A model generated the notes under the pieces. The model saw only the letters and a program-made list of their open reading frames with translations. It did no database searches and was not told the origin of the DNA. A stretch of DNA of 64,000 bases from Pseudomonas peradeniyensis. Lineage in GTDB: Bacteria; Pseudomonadota; Gammaproteobacteria; Pseudomonadales; Pseudomonadaceae. Positions within the stretch are counted from its first letter, which is position 1. Every line of letters begins with the position of its first letter. The position numbers and the translations under genes were made by a program. This document shows positions 35,980-45,855 of the stretch, piece after piece. Location: assembly GCF_014268935.2 (NCBI RefSeq), contig NZ_JABWRJ020000001.1:434001-498000 (forward strand). The letters are read 5' to 3'.

Positions 35980-38900
35980 CCGCACACCTCCACGTCGCTC
36001 AGACCATTGCCCTGGCGGCGCACCTGGATCTGCACCGGAATGCGCTCGTGCATCTCCTGCACGTGGGAGATCACTGCCACCTTGCGCCCCTGGGCCTGCA
36101 GGCCGTCGAGGGCGTCCATGGCCAGTTGCAGCGACTCGGGGTCGAGGCTGCCGAAGCCTTCGTCGATGAACAGCGATTCGATACGCAGGGTGCTCGACGC
36201 CATGGATGCCAGGCCCAGGGCCAGGGCCAGCGACACCAGGAAGGTCTCGCCACCCGACAGCGAATGCACCGAACGCAGCTCGTCGCCCATCTCGGTGTCC
36301 AGCACCAGCAGGCCCAGGGCACTGCCGCCGCGCTTGAGGCGATAACGCCGGGCCAGCTGGCGCAACTGGCTGTTGGCGTGGTGCAGCAGCAGGTCGAGGT
36401 TGTAGCCCTGGGCGATCTTGCGGAACACATCGCCCGAGGCCGAGCCGATCAACGCATTCAGGCGTGCCCAACGTTGCCATTGCTGGTATGCCTGGTCGAT
36501 CTGTTCGGCCAGGGCCTGGCTGGCCTGTTGCCGGCGCTGATCCTCGGCCTGTTGGGCGCGCAGCTCGGCGCATTGCTGCTCTTGGGCCGCCAGCTGTGCG
36601 GCCAGCTCGGCGAGGGCGGTTTCCAACGCTTCGACGGGCAGCTCGCCATGGGCCTGTGCGGTATGTTGCTGCAGCCGTTGCTCACGCTCCTGGACCAGCA
36701 CGCGGCCTTGCTCGACGGCTTTTTCCGCGGCCTGCAGGCGTTGGCGCAGTTCGCTCACTTGGCTGTCGTCGATGGCCAGCAGGCGGTCGAGGCCGGCGTC
36801 GTCCAGCTCCGGGTGTTCGCTGCGCCACTGGGCGATTTCGCCCAGCAACTGTTGGTGCTCCTGCTCCAGTGCCTGCTGGCGCTGCTGGTTGGCCTTGAGC
36901 TCGCCGGCCAGTTGCACGCCCTGGGTGTGCAGCGCCTGCAATTGCCGGGCGCTGTCTGCCTCGGCGGCGCGGGCCTGCTCCAGCTGGGTGTCCATGTGCT
37001 GCTGCCAGGCCTCGGCGCTGGACTGTTCGCCGAGCAGCTCGCCCAGGGTGGCCTGGGCCTGCCGGCGTTGCTCGTCCAGCACGGCGAGCTTCTGTTGCAG
37101 CTGCTGCTGGCTGTGCAGGCGTGCCTGTTGCTGATCGCGCTGTTTGTCCAGTTGGACCTGGCGAGCCTGTTGTTCTTCCAGCTCGTCCTTGCGCAGGTCG
37201 AGTTGCTGGCGGCGTTGGGCAATCTGCTGGTCGAGGCCGAGGAACGCGTTGGCCGGATCGTCGCGCAGGGCCTGGTGAATGTCCGGGGGCAGCACGCTTT
37301 CGAGGCTTTCGAGGGCCTGTGCGAGTTGTTGCTCGTCGGCGGCCAGGGCCTGGTGCTGCTGGTCGAGGTGGCGCTGGGCCTGTTGCTGGGCTTCGCCTGC
37401 GGCCTGCAATTGCTGGGTGAGGCGGGCGGCATCCTTTTGCAGGGCGAGCAGGGCGCCCTGGCGTTTCTCGTCGCGGTCGATCCCATCGCCGAGGCGGCGC
37501 AGCTGGCCGTCGAGCCACTTGCCACGGGCGCTGTCGTCCTGCGGCGCCAGCGCTGGCCACAGGGCATGGGCCTGAACCTGCTCGAGCACGGGCTGCAACT
37601 GCTCGCCCAACTGCTGCTGTTGCTGCTGGTAGTCCTTTAGCTGGGCGTTGACCACGCCCAGCTGGGTGCGCAGCTCCACCAACCTGGTATTGAGCTGTTC
37701 GACCTGCTGCTGCGCCGCCGCTTCCTCGGCCTGGTCGTGGCGCCCGAGGCTGTGCAGCAACGCCTCGGGTTGATGGAACGGGTGCTCGGCGCTGCCGCAC
37801 ACCGGGCAGGGTTCGCCATCGCGCAGCTGGGCGCGGAGTTCCTCGACGCTGGTGTTGCGCGCCAGGCGTTGGCGCTCGAGCAACTGGCGGGTCAGGGTCA
37901 GCGCCTGCTCGGCGCTTTCCAGTTCGGCCTTGGCCGCCGTGCCTTCGCCGATCAGTTGCTGGCGCTGCTGCATGGCCTGCTGCTGGCGCTCGCGCAGCGC
38001 ATCGAGGCCGTTGCGCAGTTCCATTTCTCGGCCATGCAGGCGCGACAGCTCCTCGACCGCGCGTTGTTGCTTGCGGTTGTCCTGGAGCATGGCGCCGAGC
38101 AGGTCGATCTGTTCGGCCAGCGCCTGGGGCTCGGCACCCGCCTCGCGGAACAGCAGCTCGAAATGCTCGCGCTGGGCTTGCAGCTGGGCGTTGGCCTGGC
38201 TGGCCTGGGCCTGCAGGCCGGGCAGCTCTTCGCGGCCCTTGGCCAGGCGGCCGCCGATCAGCATCACCTGCTTGAGTTGTGGCAGGTAGGCCTGCCAGGC
38301 GTCGGCCAGGCTGCCGAGCGGTTCGCTCTCGGCCAGGGCGCTGTCGATCCGGGCCAGTTGTTGCAGGCTGCGCTGCTGGTTGTCCTCCAGCTGCTGCAGT
38401 TGCTGCTGGGCTGCACCGACTTCCTGTTCGACCTGGGTGCAGGCTTCACGTTGCTCGGCAAGCTCCTTGTCCAGGCGCGCCAGGTCGCCCTGGGCGGCGA
38501 AGGCCTGGCGCAGGCGCGGGGCGTTTTCGCCGTGCAGGGCCTGGTGCTGGACCAGGTGCTGGCGGGCCGTTTCCAGAGCCTGCTGTAGCGCGTCGGTGTG
38601 ATGCTGCAGTTCGGTTTGCTGGCGCAGTTGCTGTTCGATATCGGCCAGCACCGGGGCCAGTTGCCCGGCCAGGTGCTGCTGGCGGTGGAACTGGTGGCGC
38701 TGGGGCGCCAGGCGCTCCAGGCGTTGCAGGTCGACGCGCTGCTCGGCCAGTTGCTGCCACTGGTGTTCCGCGTTTTGCAGGGCCGTGCCGGCTTCGCTGT
38801 GCTGGGCCTGCAGGCGCTGTTGTTCGGCAAACCAGGTGCGCTGCTGTTCCAGCTGGCGCTGGCGCGCCTGCTCGGTCTTGAACTGTTGCTGGGCCTGTTC

Positions 38901-39620
38901 CAGTGCCTGGTCGAGGGCGGCGCGGGCTTTGGCCTCCATCGGCAGCAGGTGCTCGGCCTGCTTCTTCAGGTCGTTGTGAACCTCGCCGGTTTCCCGCGCC
39001 TTGCTGAAGGCGCGTTGGCCCAGGCGGGTGTAGATCGCGGTGTTGGTGAGTTTTTCCAGCAGTTCGCTGCGTTCACGGTCGTCGGCCTTGAGGAAAGCAC
39101 CGAACTCGCTCTGGGCCAACATCACCGCGCGGGTGAACTGCTCGAAGTTCAGGCCCAGGCGTGCCTCGACCAGTTGCTTGTACTCGTTCTTGCCGCTGAC
39201 CAGCAGTTGCTCGCTGTCCAGGTCGTAAAGGCTCTGGCGGCTGTTCTGCAGTTTGCCGGTGGCCTTTTCGCGGGCGCGGTTGGCTTCCCAGCGGGCGCGG
39301 TAGCGGCCGCCGTCGATGCCGACGAAATCGACTTCGGCGAAGCCGCTGCCGGTGCCGCGGCGCAGCAGGTTGCGCGGATCCGAGGTGGGGATCTCGCCGT
39401 CGGCGTCCGGCACCTTGGCTTCCCGGGCGATGTCGTTCAGCCGTGGCACGCTGCCGAACAGCGCCAGGCACAGGGCGTCGAGCAGGGTGCTCTTGCCGGC
39501 GCCGGTGGGCCCGGTGATGGCGAACAGGCCGGCGCTGGCCAGGGGCTCGGCGGTGAAGTCGATATCGATCGGGCCGGCCAGCGAGGCCAGGTTCTTCAGG
39601 CGGATGGCGAGGATCTTCAT
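35976..39620 (-). CDS. sbcC: SbcC, ATPase subunit of the SbcCD nuclease
   Basis: This 1214-residue SMC/Rad50-like protein has Walker A GPTGAGKS at 37-44, two long Gln/Leu-rich coiled coils, the zinc hook CPVC near residue 604, the ABC signature SLSGGETFL near 1120, and LFIDEGFGSLD for Walker B. With SbcD it cuts hairpin and protein-blocked DNA ends and limits long palindromes. It overlaps sbcD by four bases and the GST gene by four. The strong Gln/Leu composition makes the antisense strand look open, but no antisense gene is supported. Confidence 0.97.
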   Translation of the reverse strand: MKILAIRLKNLASLAGPIDIDFTAEPLASAGLFAITGPTGAGKSTLLDALCLALFGSVPRLNDIAREAKVPDADGEIPTSDPRNLLRRGTGSGFAEVDFVGIDGGRYRARWEANRAREKATGKLQNSRQSLYDLDSEQLLVSGKNEYKQLVEARLGLNFEQFTRAVMLAQSEFGAFLKADDRERSELLEKLTNTAIYTRLGQRAFSKARETGEVHNDLKKQAEHLLPMEAKARAALDQALEQAQQQFKTEQARQRQLEQQRTWFAEQQRLQAQHSEAGTALQNAEHQWQQLAEQRVDLQRLERLAPQRHQFHRQQHLAGQLAPVLADIEQQLRQQTELQHHTDALQQALETARQHLVQHQALHGENAPRLRQAFAAQGDLARLDKELAEQREACTQVEQEVGAAQQQLQQLEDNQQRSLQQLARIDSALAESEPLGSLADAWQAYLPQLKQVMLIGGRLAKGREELPGLQAQASQANAQLQAQREHFELLFREAGAEPQALAEQIDLLGAMLQDNRKQQRAVEELSRLHGREMELRNGLDALRERQQQAMQQRQQLIGEGTAAKAELESAEQALTLTRQLLERQRLARNTSVEELRAQLRDGEPCPVCGSAEHPFHQPEALLHSLGRHDQAEEAAAQQQVEQLNTRLVELRTQLGVVNAQLKDYQQQQQQLGEQLQPVLEQVQAHALWPALAPQDDSARGKWLDGQLRRLGDGIDRDEKRQGALLALQKDAARLTQQLQAAGEAQQQAQRHLDQQHQALAADEQQLAQALESLESVLPPDIHQALRDDPANAFLGLDQQIAQRRQQLDLRKDELEEQQARQVQLDKQRDQQQARLHSQQQLQQKLAVLDEQRRQAQATLGELLGEQSSAEAWQQHMDTQLEQARAAEADSARQLQALHTQGVQLAGELKANQQRQQALEQEHQQLLGEIAQWRSEHPELDDAGLDRLLAIDDSQVSELRQRLQAAEKAVEQGRVLVQEREQRLQQHTAQAHGELPVEALETALAELAAQLAAQEQQCAELRAQQAEDQRRQQASQALAEQIDQAYQQWQRWARLNALIGSASGDVFRKIAQGYNLDLLLHHANSQLRQLARRYRLKRGGSALGLLVLDTEMGDELRSVHSLSGGETFLVSLALALGLASMASSTLRIESLFIDEGFGSLDPESLQLAMDALDGLQAQGRKVAVISHVQEMHERIPVQIQVRRQGNGLSDVEVCG

Positions 39621-40855
39621 GCCTGCTCCTCCTCTTGCAGGACGTCCTGCAGCAATTCGGCGAAATCGGCCAGGGACTGGTCGTCGGCGGGGTTGCCGTA
39701 GGCCTGCTCCCAGGCACGGCCGAACAGGTCCTGCGGGGTCATCTGGGCCAGCTCGACGAAGGCTTGCTCGTCGTCCTCGGCGCGGCCGCTGCCGGCGTAT
39801 TCGGCGCTGATGCGCACCAGGCGCACGGCCTTGCCCTGCAGGGCGCCTTCGATCTGCTGGCGCAGGTCGGGCTGCGGCTCGTCCAGGCGTACCCGCACTT
39901 CCAGCCAGGGCTGGCGGTTGGGGTCTTCGAGCAGGTCGATCACCGGCAGTTGCCCGAGCTGTTCGAGCAATTCACCCAGTGGCGCCGGGCCGACCCGTTG
40001 CAGGGCCACCGCGCGGGGCACCGGACGCGGTTCGACGCTGACCAGCTCGGCGCCGTCCAGCTCCACTTCCAGGACCTGGTGCGGGTAGTTGATCTCGGCG
40101 AACGACAACGGGATCGGCGCGCCGCTGTAGCGGATGCGGTTCTCGCGGTTGACCTTCTGCGGCTTGTGCAGGTGGCCGAGGGCGACGTAGCTGATGGCCT
40201 TGTCGAACAACTTGGCCGGCAGGGCTTCGGCGTTGCCGATGATCAGGCTGCGCTCGGAGTCCTCCGAGATGCTGCCGCCGGCCATGTGCGCGTGGCTGAT
40301 GGCGACCAGCGCCTGGTCTTTCTTGCGCTTCTTGCGCGCCGCGGCGATCAGTTGCTCATGGACCTGGTTGATGCCCTGCAGGTAGTCGTCGCCCAGCGCG
40401 GGGCCGGTGACTTCGGCGGGGCGCAGGAAGGGCAGGGCCAGGCACCAGGCGCCAACCTTGCCACGGGCGTTGGTCAACGGGATCAGCAGCCGCTCGGTGT
40501 CCAGCTGGCCCTCGTCGAGCCAGTGCACCCGGCCCAGGGCGTGGGTGCGCAGGCGGCGCATCAGTGGCGCCGGCAGCTCGATGCGCGAGCCTGAGTCGTG
40601 GTTGCCGGCGATCATCACGATATCCAGCTTGGGCTGTTGCTCGTGGGCCTGGACAATGAAGTCGTAGAGACGCTCCTGGGCTTTGACCGGCGGGTTGACC
40701 GTGTCGAAGATGTCGCCGGCGATCAGCAGCGCGTCGGGTTGGCGCAGGCGCAGCTGGCCGAGCAGCCAGTCGATGAAGCAGGCGTGTTCGAAATCGCGTT
40801 CCTGGCCATGCAGGCTCTGGCCCAGGTGCCAGTCGGAGGTGTGAAACAGACGCAT
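39617..40855 (-). CDS. sbcD: SbcD, nuclease subunit of the SbcCD complex
   Basis: 412 residues. The Mre11-type metallophosphoesterase motifs are all present: HTSDWHLG at the N-terminus, IAGDIFD, AGNHDSGSR, SHAHMAGG and LGHLHKPQ. The C-terminal capping and SbcC-binding region follows. The ATG at 40855 starts the conserved MRLFHTSDWHLG. It is first in the operon sbcD-sbcC-GST; the promoter probably lies in 40856-40915. Confidence 0.97.
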   Translation of the reverse strand: MRLFHTSDWHLGQSLHGQERDFEHACFIDWLLGQLRLRQPDALLIAGDIFDTVNPPVKAQERLYDFIVQAHEQQPKLDIVMIAGNHDSGSRIELPAPLMRRLRTHALGRVHWLDEGQLDTERLLIPLTNARGKVGAWCLALPFLRPAEVTGPALGDDYLQGINQVHEQLIAAARKKRKKDQALVAISHAHMAGGSISEDSERSLIIGNAEALPAKLFDKAISYVALGHLHKPQKVNRENRIRYSGAPIPLSFAEINYPHQVLEVELDGAELVSVEPRPVPRAVALQRVGPAPLGELLEQLGQLPVIDLLEDPNRQPWLEVRVRLDEPQPDLRQQIEGALQGKAVRLVRISAEYAGSGRAEDDEQAFVELAQMTPQDLFGRAWEQAYGNPADDQSLADFAELLQDVLQEEEQA

Positions 40856-40919
40856 GGAAGATCCGTTGGGTGGGCGGCAGGGGGCGTTTGGATTAGGGCG
40901 CTATGGTAACTCATCGCAG

Positions 40920-40946
40920 GGCCGTGGGAGCGGGCTGGCCCCGCGA
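40920..40946. repeat. Half copy of the type A REP palindrome
   Basis: gccgtgggagcgggctggccccgcgat carries only one arm of the type A element with one mismatch (ggctgg for ggcttg). It lies between batD and sbcD. Confidence 0.65.
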
Positions 40947-40951
40947 TGAGG

Positions 40952-42580
40952 CTACTTGGGATAGAGCGGCGGCAGGCTACCCGCTTCGCCCGACGGCGCC
41001 AGCACCTGCTCGGCCGGCGGAATCGCGCCGATCGCGCGCCACAGCTCGTCGCCGTGCCAGTACTGGCCACTCTCGCTGTACAGCGCGCCGTTCAGGCCAT
41101 CCAGGGCATCGGACAGCGGCACGAAGCGCGCCGCCATCTCGGCCAGGGTTTCCGGCTGCTGCCGGGCCCAGGCGTCCAGCGCCTGGCGGGTGGCCTGCGG
41201 GTCGTTGGCCTGGCAGGCGCGCTTGAGGTCGTCGAGCAGCGTGCGCGGGCTCGGGCCGGTCTGTGCCGCGCGCAGCACGGCCGGTTGCGAGCGGGCCCGC
41301 CACCACAGGGTGAAGCCGAGCAGGGTGGTCAGGGCCAGGACCAGCGTGGCCAGTTGCCAGGGCCAGAGCGGGCTGGGGCTCAGGTTGCCATCGCCGACGG
41401 GCGTGTCGGCGCTCAGCGCCGGGTTGTCCTGCACGTTCAGGGTGCGGGCCGGCAGGCTGCTGTGCTCCAGGTGGTCTTCGCGGGTGTTCCACCAGGTCAC
41501 CTCCAGCGCCGGTAAGGCCAGGTCGCCAGCGTGGGTCGGCACCAGCGCCTCGCGCTCCTCGCGGTTGGCGACCATGCCGCGCTCGCCGATCTCGTTGCGC
41601 AGCAGTGGCTGGTCGGGGTAGCGGCGCAGGCCGGTGACCTCGGTGGCCGGCAGTGGCGGCAGTTGGGTGCTCGACAGGCCCTCGGCACGCACGGTGATGT
41701 TGCGCGTCAGCGAGTCGCCGATCTGCGTCGGCTGACGCTCCGGGTCGGGGTTCCAGTGCTCTTCCAGAGTCAGGCTGCGGGCCGGCAGCCAGGGGCGGTC
41801 GGCCGGGTAGCTGGCCGGGATCGGCTTGACCGTCAGGCGCAGCGGCAGCGAGCTGACCTGCACCTGGCGGCCGACCCGCGGCGTGCCGGCCGGCTGTTCG
41901 CCATTGTCGGCGGCGGCGGTGGCGGTGAAGCGCAGCGGCGGTACTTCAAGGCTGCCGCTCTGTTGCGGATAGATCGCATAACGGGTCTCGATCACCCCGT
42001 GGCGCACGCCGTTGATGTCCTTCTCGTAGGTGCGCGACTCGCCCAGCGGGTCGACCTTGGCGTTTTCCAGCTGCAGCGGGCTGAGGCTGCTGTCGTCGTA
42101 CAGCGCCACCGAATGGTAGATGCGCAGGGTCAGCACGGCCTGGGCCTGGACGTAGACCTCGCTGCTGTCCAGGGTGGCCTCGACGAACACCTGCGCCGCC
42201 GCGTCCGGGCGCTGGCTGTCGGCTTGCTGTACCTGCAGTTCGATGGCCTGGCTGCGCGACTGGCCCAGTTGCAGCTCGGGGATGCGCAGGCTGCCGCTGC
42301 GCCGGGGCAGCAGGGTGATGATCCAGCGGGTGCTGGCGCGGGTCTCGCCGTCCAGGGTATGCAGGCTGTTGAGCTGGCGCGTGCCGCGCACCTCGAAGTC
42401 GGGCTCGAGGGCGCGCAGGTCGGGCTTGCCGAACTGGGTGACGTCCTGGCTCTCGAGGGTGAGTTCCAGGGTTTCGCCGGCTTCCAGGCGCGTGCGGTCG
42501 ACGCTGGCCTGCAGGATCGGTTCGGCCTGTGCCGCGAGGCTCCATAGCAGGCCTAGGAGAAAGACGCCGAGGCGACTCAT
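40952..42580 (-). CDS. BatD-like membrane protein
   Basis: 542 residues. A signal peptide (MSRLGVFLLGLLWSLAAQA) is followed by immunoglobulin-like periplasmic domains typical of BatD/oxygen-tolerance proteins (LEAGETLELTLESQ, then KDINGVRHGVIETRYAIYPQQSG). A membrane helix near residue 420 (LATLVLALTTLLGFTLWW) and a cytoplasmic C-terminal tail complete it. It is last in the six-gene MoxR/Bat operon. The start overlaps the upstream stop by four bases. It is thought to help assemble or stabilise envelope proteins with the other Bat proteins. Confidence 0.88.
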   Translation of the reverse strand: MSRLGVFLLGLLWSLAAQAEPILQASVDRTRLEAGETLELTLESQDVTQFGKPDLRALEPDFEVRGTRQLNSLHTLDGETRASTRWIITLLPRRSGSLRIPELQLGQSRSQAIELQVQQADSQRPDAAAQVFVEATLDSSEVYVQAQAVLTLRIYHSVALYDDSSLSPLQLENAKVDPLGESRTYEKDINGVRHGVIETRYAIYPQQSGSLEVPPLRFTATAAADNGEQPAGTPRVGRQVQVSSLPLRLTVKPIPASYPADRPWLPARSLTLEEHWNPDPERQPTQIGDSLTRNITVRAEGLSSTQLPPLPATEVTGLRRYPDQPLLRNEIGERGMVANREEREALVPTHAGDLALPALEVTWWNTREDHLEHSSLPARTLNVQDNPALSADTPVGDGNLSPSPLWPWQLATLVLALTTLLGFTLWWRARSQPAVLRAAQTGPSPRTLLDDLKRACQANDPQATRQALDAWARQQPETLAEMAARFVPLSDALDGLNGALYSESGQYWHGDELWRAIGAIPPAEQVLAPSGEAGSLPPLYPK

Positions 42581-44295
42581 CGTGGGGTTTCCTGATGCAA
42601 TTGCTGTTCGTACCAGAATTTGCGCCGCAGCAGTTCCGCCGGATTGTCGGGGATCTCCCGCAGCCATTGCTCCAGGGCCTGGCGCTGCTCGGCGTCGAGG
42701 CTGGTGGAGAGCGGCCGCTGGGGCGGCTGGGTGAGGCTGTCATCATCGCCGCCGGCAGCGCCGGGTGGGGCCTGGGTGTTGCCCTGGCTTTCGCCGTTCT
42801 GCTGGCCTTGGGCCTGTTCGTCGCTGCCAGGTGTGCCTTGGGCCTGGCTGCTGGTCGAGCTGCTGTTGCCTTCGGTCTCGTTGCCGGGGGTGCCTTGGGC
42901 ATCGGCGTTGTTCGGTTGTGTCTCGGCGCTGGCCTGGCGCTGTTGCAGCAGTTGCTGGACCAGGGCCTGGTTGTCCAGCGCCGCCTTCAGGTCGGGCTGA
43001 CGCTCCAGCGCCTGTTCATAGGCGTCCAGCGCCGCCTCCAGTTCGCCGGCGCGGGCCAGGGCGTTACCCCGATTGTAGTGGGCGGCTGCGGTGCCGGCCT
43101 GGGCGAAGGCGGCGGCGGCGCCTTCGAAGTCGCCGGCCTGGTACAGGGCCATGCCGCGCCACTGGCTGTCCTCGAAGTGGCGAGCCGCCTCGGCCGGGCG
43201 TTGCCGCTCCAGCAGGCGCTGGCCCTGCTGGTCGGGACGCAACCACAGGTCGTTGAACTCGAAGGCCTGGCTCGGTTGCGGCAAGGCCAGCAGCAGCGGC
43301 AGGCAGAACAGCCAGCCACGCCGGCCGGCGCAGGCGGCGAGCAGCAGCAGGGGCAGCAGCAGCCAGTAGCCCTGGTCGGCCCAGCTGTCCAGTTGCAGGG
43401 TCTGGCCATCGTTGTGCAGCAGCCGCGGGTTGTCGAACAGGCCCAGGCCGCGCAGGTCGAGATCATCGATGCGGGCGTGGCGGTAGCGCCCGCCGGTCGA
43501 GCCGATGAAGCTCTTCAGCGAGGCGCTGTCCAGGCGTGGCAGGAGGATGCCGCCTTGGTCGTCCTTCAGGTACTCGCCATTGGCCTGACGTACCGGCGCC
43601 CCCTCGGCGCTGCCGACACCCAGCATCAGCAGGCTCGGGCCCTGGCGTCCGAGGGCCTGGCGGATGCCTTCGCGCTCCGGCTCACTCAGTGAAGAGCCGA
43701 TCAGCAGCAGGCGGCCCTGGCCGAGGCCGCTCTGAGCGAGCAGGGCCAGGCCCTTGTGCACGGCGAGGTCGGCACGCTGGCCGGGCTGCGGCATGATCGA
43801 CGGATCGACGGCCTCGAGCAGGTTGCGCGTGGTGCCCAGGTCATCGGACAGCGGCACCAGGGTGTGGGCGGAGCCTGCGTAGACGATCAGCGCGGTCTGG
43901 CTGTCGCGGCGGTGCTCGAGCAGGTCGAGGATCTTGCGCCGGGCCTGTTCCAGGCGGTTCGGCGTGCTGTCCTCGGCGAGCATCTGCGGCGTCAGTTCGA
44001 GCAGGATCACCAGCGGGTCGGCCGGGCGTTGGCGGGTTTCCTCCAGGCGCTGCCAGCTGGGCCCGAGCAAGGCCAGGACGACCAGCAGCCAGGCCAGGCC
44101 CAGGGCGATCCACGGCAGCTTGCTGGTGCTGCCGCTGCCGCCGCCGAGCAAGACCGCGTGGAACGGCTGCGGCAGGATCAGCTGCCAGCGCCCGGCGCGC
44201 TTGCGTCGGTGCCAGAGCTTGAACAGCAGCCAGCCAAGCAGAGGGATCACCAGCAGCCAGAGCGGGCGCAGCCATTGGGGCCAGAGTTCGATCAT
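42577..44295 (-). CDS. BatB-BatC fusion: von Willebrand A plus TPR protein with altered MIDAS
   Basis: 572 residues. Two N-terminal helices (8-27, 60-78) precede a vWA domain (about 90-280). The metal-site motif expected as DxSxS reads E100-x-T102-x-Q104 here, although the following MLAEDSTPNRL matches BatB. Another helix (near 315) and TPR repeats (about 395-470, with HYNRGNALARAGELEAALDAY) follow. A Gln/Asn/Ser/Gly low-complexity stretch then leads to a conserved C-terminal LREIPDNPAELLRRKF. Overlaps of four bases on both sides mark tight coupling. Confidence 0.88.
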   Translation of the reverse strand: MIELWPQWLRPLWLLVIPLLGWLLFKLWHRRKRAGRWQLILPQPFHAVLLGGGSGSTSKLPWIALGLAWLLVVLALLGPSWQRLEETRQRPADPLVILLELTPQMLAEDSTPNRLEQARRKILDLLEHRRDSQTALIVYAGSAHTLVPLSDDLGTTRNLLEAVDPSIMPQPGQRADLAVHKGLALLAQSGLGQGRLLLIGSSLSEPEREGIRQALGRQGPSLLMLGVGSAEGAPVRQANGEYLKDDQGGILLPRLDSASLKSFIGSTGGRYRHARIDDLDLRGLGLFDNPRLLHNDGQTLQLDSWADQGYWLLLPLLLLAACAGRRGWLFCLPLLLALPQPSQAFEFNDLWLRPDQQGQRLLERQRPAEAARHFEDSQWRGMALYQAGDFEGAAAAFAQAGTAAAHYNRGNALARAGELEAALDAYEQALERQPDLKAALDNQALVQQLLQQRQASAETQPNNADAQGTPGNETEGNSSSTSSQAQGTPGSDEQAQGQQNGESQGNTQAPPGAAGGDDDSLTQPPQRPLSTSLDAEQRQALEQWLREIPDNPAELLRRKFWYEQQLHQETPR

Positions 44296-45368
44296 CGCCG
44301 CCTCCTCAGGCGCAGGCGCTTGAGGCGCTGGCGCCATTCCGGGTGGGGCTGCAAAAAGCGTGGCTTGCGCAGCAGGCGTTGCAACAGGTTGTCCGGCCAC
44401 TGCACGGCCACCACCAGCAGCACGCTGAGCAGCAGCGCCAGGGCCAGTGGCCAGGCGTACAGCGCGTGGGCGGTGCGCGCCTGGGTCGGCTGCTGGGCCA
44501 CCGGTTCCAGTTGGTCGAGGGTGTCGCCGATGGCGCCCAGCTCGGCGCCGTCGTGGGCGCGGAAATAGCTGCCGTGGGTGATCTCGGCGATCTCCTTGAG
44601 CGAGGCTTCGTCCAGGTCCAGGCTCGGGTTCAGCCCGAGCAGGCCCGGCGTGCCGCTGGCTTCGGGGTTGGCGCCGATGCCAATGGTGTAGATGCGCACG
44701 CCTTCCTGGGCGGCCAGGCGTGCGGCGGTCAGCGGATGGATCTGTCCGCCGTTGTTGGCGCCGTCGGTGATCAGGATCAGCACCCGGCTCTGCGCCGGGC
44801 GCTGGCGCAGGCGCTTGACCGCCAGGCCGATGGCGTCGCCGATGGCGGTGTTCTTGCCGGCGATGCCGATCTGCGCCTCGTCGAGGAAGGTGCGCACGGT
44901 GCGCCGGTCGAAGGTCAGCGGGGCCTGCAGGTAGGCCTGGCTGCCGAACAGGATCAGGCCGACGCGGTCGCCCTGGCGGTCCTGGAGAAAGTCGCCCATC
45001 AGCGCCTTGACCAGGTCCAGGCGGCTGATCTCGTCGTCCTTCCACTGCATGTCGGGGAAGTCCATGGACCCCGACACGTCCACCGCCACCAGCAGGTCGC
45101 GGCCACTGGCCGACACCGGCAGCGGATCGCCCAGCCACTGCGGGCGGGCGGCGGCCAGCAACAGCAGCAGCCAGATCAGGATGAACGGCGCCTGCTGGCG
45201 CCAGGTTGGCAGATTGAGCCGCGCGCGGCGCCCGGCCAGGCCTTCGAGTTCGTCGAGAAAGCCCACCTTGAGCACCGGCTCGCCGCTGTCGGCGGCGGGC
45301 AGCGCCAGGCGCGCCAGCCAGGGCAGCGGCAACAGCAGGAAGATCCACGGCCAGGCCAGTTCAAACAT
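44292..45368 (-). CDS. BatA-like von Willebrand A domain membrane protein
   Basis: 358 residues with an N-terminal anchor (residues 5-25), a second helix (62-84), then a vWA domain whose metal site is complete (Asp97, Ser99, Ser101 in AVDVSGSMD; ITDGANNGG). A C-terminal helix (about 313-332) and a basic tail (RLKRLRLRRRR) follow. In Bat operons this protein and BatB are thought to form a periplasm-facing complex worked by the MoxR ATPase. It overlaps its neighbours on both sides. Confidence 0.92.
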   Translation of the reverse strand: MFELAWPWIFLLLPLPWLARLALPAADSGEPVLKVGFLDELEGLAGRRARLNLPTWRQQAPFILIWLLLLLAAARPQWLGDPLPVSASGRDLLVAVDVSGSMDFPDMQWKDDEISRLDLVKALMGDFLQDRQGDRVGLILFGSQAYLQAPLTFDRRTVRTFLDEAQIGIAGKNTAIGDAIGLAVKRLRQRPAQSRVLILITDGANNGGQIHPLTAARLAAQEGVRIYTIGIGANPEASGTPGLLGLNPSLDLDEASLKEIAEITHGSYFRAHDGAELGAIGDTLDQLEPVAQQPTQARTAHALYAWPLALALLLSVLLVVAVQWPDNLLQRLLRKPRFLQPHPEWRQRLKRLRLRRRR

Positions 45369-45855
45369 GCTTGCGGATCCAGGTTTCGACCGCCTGGGCG
45401 AGCCCGGCGATGGCCTTGTCGTCGAGCTTGCACTCGGGCTTGTAGGTGCCTTCGACCAGCACCATCCAGCGGGTCAGGCCGGCGGCCGGACAGCGGTTGT
45501 CGAGAAACGCCAGCCACTGCCGGCCATTGAGGGTATGGCTGTTGGCACCGGGATAGTCGTTGCGGCACAGACGTTTGAGCAGGGCGTTGATCTGCTGCAG
45601 CCAGGCGCCGGCCGGCGCGCCGTCGTAGGGGCGCGGCAGGCGCGCCAGTTCCGCCAGCGCCTCGACACGGATCGGGTCCAGCGGCAGTTCGGCGCGCACC
45701 ACCTTGCGCTTGCCCGGGCGCCAGTGGCGCAGGCGCCACAGGCCCCAGCCGAGCAATGGCAGCAAGGCCAGCAACAGCCACCAGCCTGGGGCCGGTGGCC
45801 ACAGGCCGATGGCAGGCGGTGCGATCAGCGGTTGCAGCTGATCCAACGGGTTCAT
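45361..45855 (-). CDS. DUF4381 family protein
   Basis: 164 residues with one membrane helix (about 22-43, GWWLLLALLPLLGWGLWRLR) and a cytoplasmic domain containing LLKRLCRNDYPGANSHTLNG. It is a regular small member of MoxR/Bat operons between the DUF58 and BatA genes. Its exact role is unknown. It overlaps the DUF58 gene by four bases and BatA by eight. Confidence 0.88.
   Translation of the reverse strand: MNPLDQLQPLIAPPAIGLWPPAPGWWLLLALLPLLGWGLWRLRHWRPGKRKVVRAELPLDPIRVEALAELARLPRPYDGAPAGAWLQQINALLKRLCRNDYPGANSHTLNGRQWLAFLDNRCPAAGLTRWMVLVEGTYKPECKLDDKAIAGLAQAVETWIRKHV

Noticed and set aside
35853..37640. 595-codon Leu/Gly-rich open frame antisense to sbcC, looking like a membrane protein
   Set aside because: The hydrophobic look comes from reading Gln/Leu/Ala coiled-coil codons on the opposite strand.
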